A DNA stretch of 64,000 nucleotides from the NCBI RefSeq assembly GCF_036017915.1, contig NZ_CP107929.1, forward strand, positions 4,344,001-4,408,000. Reading direction: 5' to 3'. Shown here piece by piece: positions 48,188 to 57,585 of the stretch; position 1 is the first letter of the stretch; every line of letters begins with the position of its first letter. The position numbers were made by a program, and so were the translations under genes. The notes beneath the pieces are model-generated. The model was not told the DNA's origin. It made no database searches and saw nothing but the letters and a program-made list of their open reading frames with translations. This DNA is from Micromonospora sp. NBC_00421. Lineage in GTDB: Bacteria; Actinomycetota; Actinomycetes; Mycobacteriales; Micromonosporaceae.

Positions 48188-50890
48188 TCAGTTGCGCAGA
48201 CTCCACTGCTGGTTGGTGCCGCCGTTGCACGACCAGAGGATGATCTTCGTGCCGTTGGCGGTGGCCGCGCCGTTGGCATCGATGCAGAGCCCGGACTGGG
48301 CGTTGGTCACGGTGCCGTTGGCGTTGAGGTTCCACTGCTGGTTGGTGCCGCCGTGGCAGTCCCAGATGATGACCGTGGTGCCGTTGGTAGTGCCCGCGCC
48401 GTTGGCGTCCAGGCACTTGCCCCCGGGCCCGGTCAACTGCTTGCCGGCGGTGTAGCTCCACTGCTGGCCGGTGCCGCCCGAGCAGTCCCACAACTGCACC
48501 TGGGTGCCGTTGGTGGTGCTGGCGTTGGGCACCTCGACGCAGCGGCCGGACTGGGCACCCACCAGGCGTCCGCCCTGCGGGCCGCTGCCGGTGCCGCCCT
48601 GCTGCCTGACGATCGAGACCGACTCGGCGGACCGGTTGCCCTGCGCGTCCACCACGAAGAGCCGGTACTCACCCTGCGTCGACGGCACCGCGATGGAGGT
48701 GGCGGTGCCGGCGGCCCTGGTCATCGTCGGGCCGGCGGTGAAGGTGGTGGTGCCGGCCGGGGCCAACCAGACCGTCCTGGCCGCGTCACCGGTGCTCCGG
48801 ATCGGGATCGACGCCGTCGCGCTGGTGACGAAGGTGCTGGCCGGCAGGACGTAGTTCGGCAGGGAGAGGTTGCCCGCCGGGATGATGTCCCGGTACGCGT
48901 CCTCCAGGCCGGAGTTGGCCGCGATGCCGTACGCCGCCGCCGGCCAGACGTAGTCGGAGGAGACGAGGATGTCCTGGACCGTGCTGTTGGGCAGGTTCTT
49001 GTTTGAGACCTTGTTGATCGGGCCGTAGCTCTGCGTGATGCTCAGGTCGTGCTTGCGGCCGAAGTCGTCGGAATTGATCAGCCAGGTGATGTTCTTGTCC
49101 ACACTCAGGACGTTGTCCCGGAAGGTGATGTAGGCCGAGCCCTCGTCCGGGTGCAGGCCGTACTTGTGACCGGACGGCACACCCTGGAGGTAGTTGTTGG
49201 TGATCGTCGTGCCCGGCTGGCTGCCAAGCGTGTAGATGGGTGCGGTGTCACTGAGCCGCTGCACCGTGTCGATGAAGTGGTTGTAGCTGATGGTGTTGTT
49301 CCGCGCGGTCGTGGTGGGCCGGTTCGGCGCGATCGAGCCCGACGACCCGTCGAAGTTCCACCAACCCCAGCCGAGCGTGATGCCCGACCACGGTGACTTC
49401 TCGATCCGGTTGCGCTGCACCGTCAGGGTGTCCACGAAGTACGCCGAGATGGGGCTGTGCCCGTTGAACAGCACCGCACTGTCGTAGAGGTAGTTGTTCT
49501 TGATGTCGATGTTCTTCGGCAGCCCCTCGACCTGCGGCAACCACTTCTCCCGGTTGGTCGATGTCCCGTCGCCGATGTAGACGTGCTGGGGGTGACCGAC
49601 GGTGATCGCGGAGCCGGCGACGTCGTTGGTGAAGTTGCCTGTCAACTGGGTGCTCTGCACGTCGTTGACCATGTTGACGCCGTCCGCGCCGGTGTGCTGG
49701 ATCCGGTTGCGCTCCAGCCGGATTCCGTCGGCGTTCTCCACCTGGACCATGCCGGGGGTGACGTCGACATTGCGGTAGTAGTAGTCGTGGAAGTTCTTCT
49801 TCGCGTACGCCTGCGCCCCGAGGTTGCCCTGCTGCGCCTGCTTGTAAGACGAGCCGGCGACGTTGAACAGGTTCCAGTCGGAGTGCTGCACGGTGAGCCC
49901 GGCGAACGTGAGGTTGCGGGCGTGGTTGCTCGTCGAGGTGCCGGCGATCCGCAGCAGGGTGGTCACGTTGTTCGGCGCGACCACCGACGCGGTCGCCATG
50001 TTCTCGGCGCTGGACTTGTAGTAGTAGACCGTCTTGCTGCCCTTGTCGAAGAAGAACTCGCCCGGCGCGTCCAGGAACTCGTAGGCGTTCATCAGTTTGT
50101 GGCTGCCGCCCGTCTGGGCGTTGCCGTTGAACGCGCCCTGGGCGATGGCGGCACCCGGCTGCTGGAACAGCGCCACCCGGTTCGCGCCGTCGGAACTCGT
50201 GGTCACCTGGCGGACCCCCACGATCGCGGTGGTCCAGGTGGTGGCCGTCTCGATCTCGATGTCGTCGGCGTTGCGGGGGACGGCGGGGAAATCGTTCAGG
50301 TTGTACTTCGCGCCGTCACACTGCGACCCCGACTCCCAGGCCCACGCGGCCTGCCCGGCGGTGATGTTGTACGTCCCGTAGCAGCCAGCCGAGCCGATCG
50401 TCTTCGACGCCATGAACGCCCGCTTGTCGTTGACATAGAGCGCCCGCAGTTTGTTGGCGCGGTCGAGCGGCGCCTTCCAGATGTTCCCGCTGTGCTGGGT
50501 CCACCCGGTGACCGGCACGCCACCGTCGAGCACCGGCGTCTCGTTGGGGTAGGCGGAATACATGACCCGGTAACCGTTGCTACCGGAGTCACCCGCCCCG
50601 AATTCGATCGTGCTGGTCACCGGATAACGACCACCACGCAGGTAGACCTGAATGTCACCGGTCATGTTCGCATTGACCGTGCGAACCACGTCCCGCGCGC
50701 GTTGCAGCGTCCTGAACGGCGATTGGACCGTGCCCGGGTTGGTGTCGTTGCCGTCCGGCGCGACATAGTAGGTTTCCTGGATTGCGGCCGAGGCCGGCAG
50801 TTGACTCCCGAGTACGGCCGGCAGCGCGGCCGCGACGAGCAGCGCGCTGGCCAGCAGCGACCTTCGCGCGGTGGAGAGGGCTGACTTCAC
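48188..50890 (-). CDS. Secreted parallel beta-helix protein with ricin/CBM13 domain
   Basis: This 900-residue exported protein probably is a polysaccharide-acting enzyme. After a signal peptide it opens with YYVAPDGNDTNPGTVQSPFR and RDVVRTVNANM, features of right-handed beta-helix enzymes, perhaps of the GH141 type (recollection, not certain). The middle has many NNxI/RNRI rungs (LERNRIQHTGADGVNMVNDV). A small beta-sandwich precedes the C-terminal CBM13 with QQWS, QQWN and QQWS repeats (from about 775). GTG at 50890 with AAAGGA upstream is preferred to the ATG at 50908, which has no ribosome binding site. Confidence 0.88.
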   Translation of the reverse strand: MKSALSTARRSLLASALLVAAALPAVLGSQLPASAAIQETYYVAPDGNDTNPGTVQSPFRTLQRARDVVRTVNANMTGDIQVYLRGGRYPVTSTIEFGAGDSGSNGYRVMYSAYPNETPVLDGGVPVTGWTQHSGNIWKAPLDRANKLRALYVNDKRAFMASKTIGSAGCYGTYNITAGQAAWAWESGSQCDGAKYNLNDFPAVPRNADDIEIETATTWTTAIVGVRQVTTSSDGANRVALFQQPGAAIAQGAFNGNAQTGGSHKLMNAYEFLDAPGEFFFDKGSKTVYYYKSSAENMATASVVAPNNVTTLLRIAGTSTSNHARNLTFAGLTVQHSDWNLFNVAGSSYKQAQQGNLGAQAYAKKNFHDYYYRNVDVTPGMVQVENADGIRLERNRIQHTGADGVNMVNDVQSTQLTGNFTNDVAGSAITVGHPQHVYIGDGTSTNREKWLPQVEGLPKNIDIKNNYLYDSAVLFNGHSPISAYFVDTLTVQRNRIEKSPWSGITLGWGWWNFDGSSGSIAPNRPTTTARNNTISYNHFIDTVQRLSDTAPIYTLGSQPGTTITNNYLQGVPSGHKYGLHPDEGSAYITFRDNVLSVDKNITWLINSDDFGRKHDLSITQSYGPINKVSNKNLPNSTVQDILVSSDYVWPAAAYGIAANSGLEDAYRDIIPAGNLSLPNYVLPASTFVTSATASIPIRSTGDAARTVWLAPAGTTTFTAGPTMTRAAGTATSIAVPSTQGEYRLFVVDAQGNRSAESVSIVRQQGGTGSGPQGGRLVGAQSGRCVEVPNASTTNGTQVQLWDCSGGTGQQWSYTAGKQLTGPGGKCLDANGAGTTNGTTVIIWDCHGGTNQQWNLNANGTVTNAQSGLCIDANGAATANGTKIILWSCNGGTNQQWSLRN

Positions 50891-51415
50891 GTGCGATTCC
50901 TTTCGCATGACGCCGACAGACATGTCCGCTGGACAGTCGTCCTGGCGATGCGACAACGAACCGCCATGCGAACATGGGCCGAGGCGCCGGGAGGCAGGGC
51001 GCGATCCCGGCGGGTTCGACAGTTGGCGGGTTCTTTGACGAGAAGCCGTGACAACACAGGCAAGGTCCACGTCGAGCGACAGGCACCGGCCGGCGGCAGT
51101 TCCCTGCCACCGGGAACTCCAGCCGTCCGCTCAACCGCTCTTGCCGGTAGTCACAGAATGCTGCCCTGAAGCGTAGGCGTCAGGGCAGCCGGGCGCAACT
51201 ACCAATTGTCAACCACCTATTCGTAATCGTGACCGTACCGGGTGGTGCGCCCGGACCGACCACGGGCGGCCCGCCTCACCTCCGCCGGACGGGTGGGCGG
51301 GACGTGCCGCGCGGGCGGCAGCCCGACGCCTCTGCGGACCCGCCACCGCCGGCACGGCAGCGCCACGGCAGGTCGAATTCGGTCGCGTACGCCGCCGCCC
51401 CGGGGGGACGATACG
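50891..51415. other. Intergenic region, 525 bp
   Basis: No gene is supported. The only notable part is a less GC-rich stretch at about 51196-51232 that could hold promoters for the beta-helix gene or the small protein gene to its right. Confidence 0.5.
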
Positions 51416-51646
51416 GTGGTGTCCGGAGCACCCGAGGGATTCAGCTATCGCCTCCGTAAGAACGGCGATGTGGAGGTGCTGCACCACGGCCGCCCTGCCG
51501 CCGTGCTGCGTGGTGCGGCCGCAACCCGGTTCCTGACCGATGTGGACGACGACGATCCGCAGGAGTTGATGGCCCGCCTCACCGGCAACTACCGGCACGG
51601 CAACGAGCGGACGGCCAAACAGCACCCCCGCAACCGACGCCGGTGA
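51416..51646 (+). CDS. Small conserved actinobacterial protein, 76 residues
   Basis: The protein begins VVSGAPEGFSYRLRKNGDVE and ends with the basic segment GNYRHGNERTAKQHPRNRRR; the middle is VLRGAAATRFLTDVDDDDPQ. The same pattern occurs, by recollection, in many actinobacterial hypothetical proteins of this size. The start is the GTG at 51416 (or the next codon), with GGGGGGAC nine bases upstream. The basic tail suggests nucleic acid or ribosome contact, but this is a guess. Confidence 0.75.
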   Translation: MVSGAPEGFSYRLRKNGDVEVLHHGRPAAVLRGAAATRFLTDVDDDDPQELMARLTGNYRHGNERTAKQHPRNRRR

Positions 51647-52190
51647 CGCGGCGGCGCCGCGGCCCGGCCCGTCACGTCCCCGGGCCCGGTGCCCTGGGAC
51701 CGCACGGGCAGCCTGCGGTGGTGGGCGGCTTGCACGAACGGAGGACGCCGACATCGCCGACGGTTGCGTCGGCCGCGTCGCCCCCTCCGGCGTCGTACGA
51801 CAGCACCACTTCGCCGACGCCGGATGCCGTCCGCACGCGGTCGCGGCCGACACCGACGGGGGCTGTTGGTCACCCTGTGGGCCTCGGGCCGGCGTCCGTC
51901 GAGGAGCTTGACGATACCCACGCTGGCCCGGTCCAGGTCGTCCCGGGGATCACCGTCCGGGCGGTGCGGGAAACCGGGCAGGGCGAACAGGAACACGAAC
52001 GCGCTGTCCACCCCCTCGGTCTCGACCAGCTCCGCGCGGCACCGGCCCCGCTCGCGCCCGCGTTCGACGCCGCCGAGTGACGCCCCCGCCCTGAGGTCGA
52101 CCCGCGCGCGGACCTGACCTGTCCCTGCCGGCCCCCGGCGACGGGGTACGGGGGCCGGCCGGGCAACGACCGGGCCGACCCCCGTACCGC
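51647..52190. other. Stretch of 544 bp without a confident gene; possible remnant
   Basis: On the minus strand two neighbouring segments in different frames look coding by third-position GC: one around 51865-52060 (ELVETEGVDSAFVFLFALPG and ASVGIVKLLDGRRPEAHR) and one to its left (VGRDRVRTASGVGEVVLSYD). They could be parts of one gene broken by a frameshift. I do not recognise the sequence, and chance remains possible. Confidence 0.3.
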
Positions 52191-53024
52191 TCAGCGCCGG
52201 CGCACCGAGGCGGGGCTTCCCGGCCGACGCGGTGCCGGCCGACGGGAACCGGCCGGGCGGGCGCGCCCCACCAGGCTCCACAGGGACGCCCACTGGTGGG
52301 CGGTCAGGTCCTTGGGCAGGTGCTGCGGCCCCACCCGGTTGGCCCGTTGCCAATCCTGCTGATCCTTGCGGGCGATCCGCCCCGTCCGCTGAAGGATCTC
52401 CTGCAGCCCGTGCCCCTTACCGGTGAACACCAGCCGGACGAAGTCCTGGTAACCCCGCCGGTCGTCGACCAGCGGGGTGCCCCGACGCACCATCGAGAAC
52501 AGCCCGCCGTCGACGGAGGGGGCGGGCCGGAAGGCGCGGGCCGGGACCCGGGAGTGCAGGTCGAAGTCGTACCACGGCCACCAGCTCGCGGTCAGCAGCG
52601 TCGCGCCACCGATGCCGGCCCGTCGGCGGGCCACCTCCCACTGCACCAGCAGCACCGCCGTGTGCCAGTGGGGCGCGGCGAGGAGGGTCCGCACGATGGG
52701 GGTGGTCACGTGGAAGGGGATGTTCCCGACGACCACGTGCGGATACTGGGGGAACCGGAGACTCAGGACGTCCCCGCAGACCACTGTGACGTTGTCGGGT
52801 ACCTGCCGGCTGAGCCGCTTGGCACGCTTGGCGTCGATCTCCACTGCGGTCAGTTCCCTCCCCTGCCGACTCAGCGGCAGGGTCAGGGCACCGTCGCCGG
52901 CACCGATCTCCACGATCGGGCCGTCGGTCCGGGCGACGAGTTCGACGAAATCGTCGATCACCAAGCGGTCGACCAGGAAATTCTGGCCGAATTCGTGTCG
53001 CCCGGTGTGCTGGATGTAGGGCAT
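52191..53024 (-). CDS. erm: Erm-type 23S rRNA adenine N6-methyltransferase
   Basis: Erm proteins methylate A2058 of 23S rRNA and so block macrolide, lincosamide and streptogramin B binding; here it is the producer's self-resistance. The 277-residue protein has GRHEFGQNFL at residues 8-17, the SAM motif EIGAGDGALTL at 39-49, the acidic VEID at 61-64 and the catalytic motif GNIPFHVT with Asn101 and Phe104. The C-terminus ends in an Arg/Pro-rich tail typical of actinomycete Erm. Upstream are a leader peptide, a hairpin that covers the ribosome binding site and a -10 box, so expression is probably drug-inducible. Mono- or dimethylation cannot be told from sequence. Confidence 0.95.
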   Translation of the reverse strand: MPYIQHTGRHEFGQNFLVDRLVIDDFVELVARTDGPIVEIGAGDGALTLPLSRQGRELTAVEIDAKRAKRLSRQVPDNVTVVCGDVLSLRFPQYPHVVVGNIPFHVTTPIVRTLLAAPHWHTAVLLVQWEVARRRAGIGGATLLTASWWPWYDFDLHSRVPARAFRPAPSVDGGLFSMVRRGTPLVDDRRGYQDFVRLVFTGKGHGLQEILQRTGRIARKDQQDWQRANRVGPQHLPKDLTAHQWASLWSLVGRARPAGSRRPAPRRPGSPASVRRR

Positions 53025-53030
53025 GTGCGT

Positions 53031-53054
53031 GCTCCGCGAGTATCGTTTCGGAGC
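53031..53054 (-). promoter_or_regulatory. Hairpin sequestering the erm ribosome binding site
   Basis: On the minus strand GCTCCG (53054-53049) pairs with CGGAGC (53036-53031) around a 12-base loop. The second arm contains GGAG, the only Shine-Dalgarno match, about eight bases before the erm ATG. The same GCTCCG arm occurs earlier at 53145-53140 inside the leader's MRLR codons, giving a competing pairing. Confidence 0.65.
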
Positions 53055-53129
53055 CGGTCGACGAGGAATGCCGCACCGGCAGTGACCCGATGGGCGGCGA
53101 AGCTCATCAAAAGGAACGATGAACTGCCG

Positions 53130-53168
53130 CTATGCGCGGCGGAGCCTCATGAAGCACACGACAACCAT
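53130..53168 (-). CDS. erm leader peptide with MRLR arrest motif
   Basis: Twelve codons, MVVVCFMRLRRA, ending in TAG, lie 105 bp upstream of erm on the same strand. MRLR is the motif at which ErmDL (MTHSMRLR) stalls ribosomes when a macrolide is bound. Here Met-Arg-Leu-Arg falls at codons 7-10, inside the length range of known Erm leaders. A TATAGT box lies seven bases before its ATG, so its message may be leaderless. This is a small frame and could be chance, but motif, position and the hairpins agree. Confidence 0.7.
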   Translation of the reverse strand: MVVVCFMRLRRA

Positions 53169-53175
53169 GACGGGC

Positions 53176-53181
53176 ACTATA
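53176..53181 (-). promoter_or_regulatory. -10 box of the erm promoter
   Basis: TATAGT on the minus strand, with the leader ATG seven bases further on. No clear -35 is visible at the expected distance. It lies between the desII stop and the erm leader, so erm can be transcribed independently of the sugar genes. Confidence 0.6.
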
Positions 53182-53264
53182 CCCGACGCCTGAAACAGCG
53201 GTGCGGACGCGCCGGGAACCGGCTTTCTTCGGCACTGATCACCCCTCCCACCAGTCGATCTCCG

Positions 53265-54719
53265 TCAGCGGAGAAAACCCCGCCGGTCCCCCCAGCCATC
53301 GGCGACGTCGGTCTCCATCTGGTTCAGCCGCGCGGTGACCGCCTGGTCGAATCCGTCCAGGAAGTATTCGTCGCCGGGCTTCGCGACCACCGTTCCACCG
53401 CTGGTCACGAACGTCTCCACCACCTGCGCCAACGTCGTGCCGGGGGACACGGTGCCGATGCGATAGCGGTCCGCACCGGCCAGGCCCGGGAAGGCTGCCT
53501 CCCGGTAGAGGTAGACATCGCCAAGGAGATCCACCTGCACCGATACCTGAGGGTGGGCGGCCGGGCGCATCGTCTCCGGTCGGATACGCACGAGCTGCAC
53601 GTCGCTTCCGGTCATGAGACTGTTCAGGGCGTAGCCGTAGTCGATGTACAGGGTCGGCGTCCGCTCCGCCGCCTTCTCCCGGAACCGGTTCAGCTCGGTC
53701 TGGAGCTCGGCCCGCTCGTCCGGGGACAGCCTCCCGTCGGGCCGTCCGCTGTAGTCCTCCCGCAGGTTGATGTAGTCGAGCGGGCGGTCCGGCGCCGCCT
53801 CGTTGAGCTCGGCGACGAAGTCGACGAGCGCGCTCAGCCGCCCGGCGCGGCCGGGCAGGACGAGGTAGCTGAGGCCGAGCCGTACCGGCTCGTCCCGCTC
53901 GGCACGCAACTGCTGGAACCGCACGAGGTTCGCCCGTACCCGGGTGAAGGCCCCCTGCTTGCCGGTGGTCGCCTGGTACTCCTCGTCGGTCAACCCGTAC
54001 AGCGACGTGCGGATGGCGTGCAGCTCCCACAGACCCCGCTCGCCCTTGAGCTTCTGCTCGGTCAGGGCGAACGAGTTGGTGTAGAGGACGATCCGGAATC
54101 CCCGCCCGGCCGCCCGGCTGACCAGTGCGCCGAGCCCGGGGTTGGTGAGTGGCTCCAGACCACCGGAGACGTACATCGCGTCGCGATTGTGCGCCGGGAC
54201 CTCGTCGATGACGGAGGCGAACATCGCGTTCCCGTCGCCCAGCGCCGAGGCCTGGTAGCGGGCGCCGGTGACCCGCACGCAGAAGTGGCAGCGGAACATG
54301 CACGTCGGGCCCGGGTAGAGTCCGACAAGGTGCGGGAACATCGGCCTTCTGTCGAGCACCGCGTCGAACACGCCGGCCCTTTCCAGGCCGAGCACGGTGT
54401 TGGTCCAGTAGCGACCGGACGGACCGTTCTCCACGGCGGTTCGCAGCACGGGGATCCGGGCGAACAGGTCCAGCAGCCGCCCGAACCCGAGCCGGTCCAG
54501 GCCGATTTCGCGGCGGGCCTGCTCAAGGGGCAGGAAAGGCGTGTTTCCGTAGATGCGTGCCAATGCCACAAGTCCCTGGGCGGTGGCGCCGATCTCTGCC
54601 GGCGGCACGATTCCGGTGCCGGCGACGTCGTCGTACAGCGCGTGCACCGCCGCGGTCGGGTCGCTGCCGGGGACAGCGCAGGTCGCCACGGGATTCGATG
54701 CGGACATCTCTATGGTCAT
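53265..54719 (-). CDS. desII: DesII-like radical SAM deaminase (desosamine pathway)
   Basis: DesII is a radical SAM enzyme that deaminates TDP-4-amino-4,6-dideoxy-D-glucose to the 3-keto sugar needed for desosamine. The 484-residue protein, almost the same length as DesII, has its iron-sulfur motif CMFRCHFC (Cys140, Cys144, Cys147; CxxxCxxC) and the following RVTGARYQASALGDGNAMFA region. The ATG at 54719 has GGGAGG just upstream. It lies 34 bp after desI, its metabolic neighbour. Its homologue in erythromycin biosynthesis is EryCV. Confidence 0.93.
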   Translation of the reverse strand: MTIEMSASNPVATCAVPGSDPTAAVHALYDDVAGTGIVPPAEIGATAQGLVALARIYGNTPFLPLEQARREIGLDRLGFGRLLDLFARIPVLRTAVENGPSGRYWTNTVLGLERAGVFDAVLDRRPMFPHLVGLYPGPTCMFRCHFCVRVTGARYQASALGDGNAMFASVIDEVPAHNRDAMYVSGGLEPLTNPGLGALVSRAAGRGFRIVLYTNSFALTEQKLKGERGLWELHAIRTSLYGLTDEEYQATTGKQGAFTRVRANLVRFQQLRAERDEPVRLGLSYLVLPGRAGRLSALVDFVAELNEAAPDRPLDYINLREDYSGRPDGRLSPDERAELQTELNRFREKAAERTPTLYIDYGYALNSLMTGSDVQLVRIRPETMRPAAHPQVSVQVDLLGDVYLYREAAFPGLAGADRYRIGTVSPGTTLAQVVETFVTSGGTVVAKPGDEYFLDGFDQAVTARLNQMETDVADGWGDRRGFLR

Positions 54720-54753
54720 GGGCCCTCCCACACGTCCGTCCGGTGCCGTTCGG

Positions 54754-55980
54754 TCAACCGGGTGCCACCACGCTCTGTTCGTCGGGCCCGGCCTGCTGTT
54801 GCCACCGAGCGGTCAGTTCGAACCCCCGGGTGACCGCCATCCGCACGATGTTGCACACCCTGCGGATGTCCTCCCGGGAGATGGCGGAACCGGTCGGCAA
54901 CGCCAGGACGCGCGCGGAGAGCCGCTCCGTGTGCGGCAACTGGACGTCCTGTCGCGACCGGTAGGGCTCCAGTTGGTGACAGGCGGGTGAGAAGTAGCGC
55001 TGCGCCACGACGTTCTCGGCCCGGAGCAGATCGAGGAGCAGATCACGGTGCAGGCCGGTGACGTCCGGGTCGATCTCGACGATCACGTACTGGTAGTTGC
55101 ACTGCTCGTCCGGGGCGAAGTCGATCAGGCTGAGGCCGGGGATCCGGGCCAGCTCACCGCGGTACTGCTCGTAGTTGGCCTGGTTGTGGCGTGCCACCTC
55201 GGGGAACGCGTCGAGCGAGGTGAGCCCCATGGCGGCGGACGCCTCGCTCATCTTCGCGTTGGTGCCGCCGGCCGCGCTGGGACTGTGCAGGCCGATACCG
55301 AAGTTGGCCAGGGAGCGGACGCGGTGGGCGAGGTCGTCGTCGTCCGTGACGATCGCCCCGCCCTCGAAGGCGTTGACGACCTTCGTCGCATGGAAGCTGA
55401 ACACCTCCGCATGGCCGAACCGCCCCACCGGTCGGCCCTGCGAGGTGCACCCGATGGCGTGCGCGGCGTCGAAGAACAGGCGCAGGCCCGCGTCGCCGGC
55501 GACCTTCTCCAGCGCGTCCACGTCGCAGGGGCGGCCCCACAGGTGGACGCCGAAGATCGCCGACGTACGCGGCGTGATGGCCGCGGCCGCCGCCTCGTGG
55601 TCGAGGCATCCGGTGCGCGGATCGATGTCGCAGAACACCGGTTCCAGCCCGAGCCAACGCACCGCGTGCGCGGTCGCGGCGAAGGTGAGCGACGGCATGA
55701 TCACCTCACCGGTCAGCCCGGTGGCGTGCGCGAGCAGTTGGAGGGCGACGGTGGCGTTGCAGGTCGCCACGCAGTTGCCGACCCCGACCATGTCGGCGAC
55801 CCGCTCCTCGAACTCCCGTGCCAGCGGACCGTTGTTGGTCAACCAGTCGTTGTCGAGCGCCCAGGACAGCCGGTCGAAGAGCCGGGCCCGGTCGATCCGG
55901 TTGGGTCGTCCGACGAGGATCTGCTGGAGGAAACTGGCGTGCCCTCCAAAGAGCGCCAGATCACCGAGGTCTCGCTTCAT
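54754..55980 (-). CDS. desI: DesI-like sugar 4-aminotransferase (desosamine pathway)
   Basis: This PLP enzyme aminates TDP-4-keto-6-deoxy-D-glucose at C4, the first committed step to desosamine. The 408-residue DegT/DnrJ-family protein opens DLALFGGHASFLQQILVGRP, which strongly resembles DesI, and has the PLP lysine Lys200 in EVFSFHATKVVNAFEGG. GTNAKMSEASAAMGLTSLDA follows. The start is the ATG at 55980 with AGGGAGG upstream. desII is directly downstream. The 3-aminotransferase (DesV) and the earlier sugar genes are not in the window. Confidence 0.95.
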   Translation of the reverse strand: MKRDLGDLALFGGHASFLQQILVGRPNRIDRARLFDRLSWALDNDWLTNNGPLAREFEERVADMVGVGNCVATCNATVALQLLAHATGLTGEVIMPSLTFAATAHAVRWLGLEPVFCDIDPRTGCLDHEAAAAAITPRTSAIFGVHLWGRPCDVDALEKVAGDAGLRLFFDAAHAIGCTSQGRPVGRFGHAEVFSFHATKVVNAFEGGAIVTDDDDLAHRVRSLANFGIGLHSPSAAGGTNAKMSEASAAMGLTSLDAFPEVARHNQANYEQYRGELARIPGLSLIDFAPDEQCNYQYVIVEIDPDVTGLHRDLLLDLLRAENVVAQRYFSPACHQLEPYRSRQDVQLPHTERLSARVLALPTGSAISREDIRRVCNIVRMAVTRGFELTARWQQQAGPDEQSVVAPG

Positions 55981-56043
55981 CGCCTGCCTCCCTCTGCGGG
56001 CCACAGCCTCGCCGACTCCGGAGCCGCCCCGGGCGGCGGCTGC

Positions 56044-57471
56044 TCAGGTCCTGGCGTACGCGCCGAGCTCGGCCGCCAGGTCGGGGGCCACCCGTGCCCG
56101 TAGCACGGTGCCGTCGGCCGTGTGCTCCTCGGCCAGCACCTCGCCGTCGGCGTGCACCCGGGCGACGAGGCTGCCCTCGACGTACGGGATGAGGACGTCG
56201 ACCTGGACCTCCCGGTGCGGCAGCGCGGCCTCCAGCAACTGCCGGAGCGTGTCGATGCCCTGGCCGGTGCGGGCTGAGACGACGACGTGGTGCGGTTCGG
56301 CCTCCGCCAACGCGGCCAGGGCGGCCGGACTGGCCGCGTCGGCCTTGTTGATCACGACAAGCTCGGGTACCTCCGCCGCGTCGACGTCCCGGATGACCGC
56401 GCGCACCGAGGCGAGCTGCTCCAGCGGCGCGGGGTGGGCACCGTCCACCACGTGCAACAGCAGGTCGGCCTCGGCCACTTCCTCCAGTGTGGAACGGAAC
56501 GCCTCCACCAGGTGGTGCGGCAGGTGCCTGACGAATCCGACGGTGTCGGTGATCGTGTAGCTCCGCCCGTTCGGGGTGGTGGCCCGGCGTACGGTCGGGT
56601 CGAGGGTGGCGAAGAGCGCGTTCTGCACCAGCACGCTCGCTCCGGTGAGCCGGTTGAGCAGGGAGGACTTTCCGGCGTTGGTGTAGCCGGCGATCGCGAC
56701 CGACGGGACGCTGTTACGCCGCCGCTCACGGCGCTTGAGCTCGCGGCCGGACTTCATCTCCACGATCTCCCGCCGGAGCTTGGCCATCCTCTCGTGGATG
56801 CGCCGCCGGTCGGTCTCGATCTTGGTCTCGCCGGGCCCCCGGGTGGCCATGCCCCCACCACCAGCCCCTCCGCCCATCTGCCGGGAGAGCGACTGACCCC
56901 AGCCACGTAGCCGCGGAAGCATGTACTGCATCTGCGCCAGGGCCACCTGCGCCTTGCCCTCGCGGGACGTGGCGTGCTGGGCGAAGATGTCGAGGATCAA
57001 TGCGGTGCGGTCCACCACCTTGGCGTCGACGACCTCTTCGAGGCGTACCAGTTGGGCAGGGCTCAGCTCACCGTCGCAGATCACCGTGTCGGCTCCCGCC
57101 TCCTGGACGATGTCCCGCAGCTCCCGCGCCTTGCCGGAGCCGATGTACGTCGCCGGGTCGGGCCGGTCGCGGCGCTGGATCACCCCGTCGAGCACCACGG
57201 CTCCCGCGGTCTCGGCGAGTGCCGCCAGCTCGGCGAGCGAGCGTTCGGCCTCGTCGGCGGTGCCCGAGGTCCAGACGCCGACCAGGACGACGCGTTCCAG
57301 CCGCACCTGCCGGTACTCGACCTCGGTGACGTCGGTCTTCTCGGTCGACAGCCCGACGACCCGTCGCAGGGCGGCCCGGTCGAGCCGTGGACCGTCCGCT
57401 TCGGCGTCGGCGTCGTCCATCAGGGCGTCGGCCTTCACCGGGTGCGGGGAACGGTGCGCTGCGGAGGTCAT
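56044..57471 (-). CDS. hflX: HflX-family ribosome-associated GTPase
   Basis: HflX is a GTPase that splits stalled 70S ribosomes; homologues in Listeria and mycobacteria confer macrolide or lincosamide resistance. The 475-residue protein has the N-terminal domain with YIGSGKARELRDIV (109-122), the glycine-rich linker QMGGGAGGGG (198-207), and the GTPase motifs GYTNAGKS (262-269), DTVGF (309-313) and NKAD (375-378), all intact. The ATG at 57471 is preceded by GAAGGA. It is the first of hflX-desI-desII-erm on one strand, with a 425-bp upstream region. It may be either a dedicated resistance paralogue or the strain's only hflX; a second copy elsewhere would decide. Confidence 0.93.
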   Translation of the reverse strand: MTSAAHRSPHPVKADALMDDADAEADGPRLDRAALRRVVGLSTEKTDVTEVEYRQVRLERVVLVGVWTSGTADEAERSLAELAALAETAGAVVLDGVIQRRDRPDPATYIGSGKARELRDIVQEAGADTVICDGELSPAQLVRLEEVVDAKVVDRTALILDIFAQHATSREGKAQVALAQMQYMLPRLRGWGQSLSRQMGGGAGGGGMATRGPGETKIETDRRRIHERMAKLRREIVEMKSGRELKRRERRRNSVPSVAIAGYTNAGKSSLLNRLTGASVLVQNALFATLDPTVRRATTPNGRSYTITDTVGFVRHLPHHLVEAFRSTLEEVAEADLLLHVVDGAHPAPLEQLASVRAVIRDVDAAEVPELVVINKADAASPAALAALAEAEPHHVVVSARTGQGIDTLRQLLEAALPHREVQVDVLIPYVEGSLVARVHADGEVLAEEHTADGTVLRARVAPDLAAELGAYART

Positions 57472-57585
57472 CTGGCGTCCTTCGCGGTTCGGGTGCTCGC
57501 CTGGGGTCACGGACCGGTCCGGACCGCAGGATCCGGTTTCGGTCGACACCCGTCAGGCCACCGGGGATGCCCACCACGGAGGAAG

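Noticed and set aside
53000..53107. A second possible erm leader frame (ATG at 53107) containing Arg-Leu-Arg and overlapping the erm start
   Set aside because: No ribosome binding site, it runs into erm in another frame, and the upstream MRLR frame explains the arrangement better.
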